Shown here piece after piece: positions 23,753-28,090 of a stretch of 28,090 bases of DNA. Numbering within the stretch: the stretch's first letter is position 1; the number at the start of each line of letters is the position of its first letter. Origin of the DNA: Synergistales bacterium (lineage in GTDB: Bacteria > Synergistota > Synergistia > Synergistales > Aminobacteriaceae); assembly GCA_025997955.1 (NCBI GenBank), contig BNVH01000049.1:1-28090 (forward strand), in the 5' to 3' direction. Both the position numbers and the translations under genes were made by a program. The notes under the pieces were generated by a model that saw only the letters and a program-made list of their open reading frames with translations, had not been told where the DNA came from and made no database searches.

Positions 23753-24376
23753 TTATATACTAAGTATGCTCACGGCACAATAGAGCAAGATAGCGCCCAT
23801 AAAAATATTCACTCCTAATTCATGCTTGGCAAAAAATCTCTGAAACAGCGCCCCGCCCAAAGCCCAGCAATTCATAGACGCAAAAGAAAGCAACGACCAA
23901 ATCAAACAAATAAATAGAAGGGGATAAATTGAGTTTACATAAGGCAACACCATAGCCGACATGAGAGAAAGCCCGTAAAGAATCACCTTGGGATTGATAA
24001 ACTGCATAAGAAAACCGATGGCAAAAAGCTCTTTATCTTGCTTCCTTAACGCGTCCGAATCAATATTTTTGTGTTTTTTCTTGAATAAAAACGGCTTCAA
24101 GGCCATCCATACCATATATAAAGCCCCCAGGAAGGCTAAATATTTTTTGACGCTCGGAATTATTCCCTCAAGAGCATAATTAAAAAGCGCGCACAAAATT
24201 ACAACCAAGAAAAAACCTATCGCGCCTCCAAGTATGAACGGAAAAGCTCCCCTGTAACCCCCAAGGATAGCCTTATTCATAGACGCCGCGTTATTAGGCC
24301 CGGGCGAGAAGATAGCTCCGCAAACTACTAAAAACCATTGCAGCATAGGCATTGACTCAGGTATAAATTCAGGCAT
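23753..24376 (-). CDS. LysE/RhtB-family amino acid exporter
   Basis: A 207-residue membrane protein with about six hydrophobic segments. The family signature is FSPGPNNAASMNKAILGGYR near the N-terminus, with GFLMQFINPKVILYGLS in the middle. Proteins of this family export basic, neutral or branched amino acids or homoserine lactones through the cytoplasmic membrane; the substrate here is unknown. The ATG at 24376 (MPEFIPESM) is preferred over the GTG three codons earlier because that GTG is part of the AAGGGG site, which lies 8 nt from the ATG. It begins only about 20 nt beyond the rRNA operon terminator on the same strand, with no obvious promoter of its own, and leads into the amidotransferase gene. 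Confidence 0.92.
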   Translation of the reverse strand: MPEFIPESMPMLQWFLVVCGAIFSPGPNNAASMNKAILGGYRGAFPFILGGAIGFFLVVILCALFNYALEGIIPSVKKYLAFLGALYMVWMALKPFLFKKKHKNIDSDALRKQDKELFAIGFLMQFINPKVILYGLSLMSAMVLPYVNSIYPLLFICLIWSLLSFASMNCWALGGALFQRFFAKHELGVNIFMGAILLYCAVSILSI

Positions 24377-24396
24377 AATATTCACCCCTTCGTATG

Positions 24397-24443
24397 CAAC
24401 AAAAGAGACACCCGCCTACTCAGGCAAAATGTCTCTTCTGTTG
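24397..24443 (-). terminator. Terminator hairpin of the rRNA operon
   Basis: CAACAAAAGAGACA (24397-24410) pairs with TGTCTCTTCTGTTG (24430-24443), a 14-bp stem with one wobble or mismatch and a 19-nt loop. It lies just downstream of 5S on the minus strand. The best T-run (TTTTTAT at 24444-24450) is on the plus-strand side, so it may also stop transcription entering the operon from the left. Confidence 0.6.
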
Positions 24444-24453
24444 TTTTTATTAA

Positions 24454-24578
24454 GGTTTTCCGGCAAAGACCTACTCTCCCATATGTACCCCATATAGTAC
24501 CATCGGCGCTGACAGGCTTAACTTCCGGGTTCGGCATGGAGCCGGGTGTGACCCTGTCGCAAGATTCACCGAAAAACC
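24454..24578 (-). rRNA. rrf: 5S ribosomal RNA
   Basis: On the minus strand the sequence contains the 5S core CACCCGGCTCCATGCCGAAC, then CGGAAGTTAAG and GGGAGAGTAGG. The ends (24569-24578 and 24454-24463) pair over 10 bp as helix I with one G-U pair. Exact mature ends may lie 2-4 nt inside. It is the last gene of the rRNA operon. Confidence 0.93.
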
Positions 24579-24632
24579 AAATCTTAAACCCCACACATCA
24601 TAACTCCTGAAATCAAAGACAAAAACAATATG

Positions 24633-27624
<2,992 letters not shown>

Positions 27625-27695
27625 CATTTCGTTCTTGCCTTCTATTCAGTTGTCATGGTGCAGTGGGGTAAATTAGCTTTCCAAATTGCCCCTGC

Positions 27696-27770
27696 TGGTG
27701 GAGATGATCGGATTCGAACCGACGACCCATGGCTTGCAAAGCCATTGCTCTCCCACTGAGCTACATCCCC
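27696..27770 (-). tRNA. tRNA-Ala (UGC)
   Basis: The cloverleaf folds on the minus strand: acceptor GGGGATG with CATCTCC (one G-U pair), D arm AGCTCAGTGGGAGAGC, and anticodon stem ATGGC/GCCAT with loop TTTGCAA giving anticodon TGC. The T arm contains GGTTCGAATCC. The 3' CCA is encoded. It lies in the 16S-23S spacer after tRNA-Ile, the common bacterial order. Confidence 0.97.
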
Positions 27771-27802
27771 GGAAAAAACGAGAATTAAAAATAAAACTAA
27801 AC

Positions 27803-27879
27803 TGGTGGGCCGAGGGGGACTCGAACCTCCGACCTCGCGGTTATCAGCCGCGTGCTCTAACCAGCTGAGCTATCGGCCC
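27803..27879 (-). tRNA. tRNA-Ile (GAU)
   Basis: The cloverleaf folds on the minus strand: acceptor GGGCCGA with TCGGCCC, D arm AGCTCAGCTGGTTAGAGC, and anticodon stem CGCGG/CCGCG with loop CTGATAA giving GAT. The T arm has GGTTCGAGTCC. The 3' CCA is encoded. It lies between 16S and tRNA-Ala. Confidence 0.97.
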
Positions 27880-27967
27880 ATAGATTCAAAACCAGTTCAC
27901 GTAGCGGAAAATCACAAAAACACAGCGCACAAGAACAAGCAAATTTCGAGCTAATTTAAATCAATTT

Positions 27968-28090
<123 letters not shown>

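Noticed and set aside
27686..27868. 60-codon frame with MIGFEPTTHGLQ and GDSNLRPRGYQ
   Set aside because: This is a translation of antisense tRNA-Ala and tRNA-Ile, a familiar annotation artefact.

Overview
This 28 kb window looks like chromosomal DNA from an anaerobic, amino-acid-fermenting, motile bacterium. Indolepyruvate oxidoreductase (iorA-iorB), branched-chain amino acid export (azlCD), a LysE-type exporter, a chemoreceptor and a flagellin together suggest a Synergistota-like organism, and the visible 16S 3' end does not contradict this. That placement is an inference from gene content, not a database result.

Layout. (1) 1-230: a truncated ORF tail and hairpins, possibly the right end of an IS200/IS605-type element, then a terminator. 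(2) 232-2394 (-): a methyl-accepting chemotaxis protein with a good sigma70-type promoter. (3) 2649-3664 (+): azlC-azlD with overlapping ATGA, behind a leader of three consecutive palindromes. (4) 3639-6953: a 3.3 kb segment bounded by perfect 28-bp direct repeats; the left copy is the 3' end of azlD. It holds a secreted 643-aa protein of unknown function (-), a leader with two hairpins (one a terminator), a heptanucleotide array of about 12 copies, and a RelE/HigB-HigA type toxin-antitoxin pair (+). (5) 6957-9876 (-): iorA-iorB followed closely by a lone type IV prepilin-like gene. (6) 10171-14633 (+): a hybrid histidine kinase and recQ, 5 nt apart. (7) 14706-15101 (-): a small coiled-coil protein with a C-terminal membrane anchor. 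(8) 15258-21305 (-): one intact 2015-aa flagellin with canonical ends and a roughly 1.8 kb-residue central insert built partly from repeated modules. (9) 21518-22948 (+): a divergent 476-aa protein that I do not recognise. (10) 22978-24376 (-): lysE-like exporter then a class I glutamine amidotransferase. (11) 24454-28090 (-): rRNA operon in the order 16S (partial), tRNA-Ile, tRNA-Ala, 23S, 5S, terminator.

How it fits together. IorAB oxidises aryl pyruvates from aromatic amino acid transamination, and AzlCD and LysE export amino acids, so the window fits a peptide- or amino-acid-based energy metabolism. The chemoreceptor and giant flagellin indicate chemotactic swimming. The most unusual elements are the giant modular flagellin, the direct-repeat-bounded segment at the azlD 3' end, and the repeat/attenuator-like leader inside that segment.
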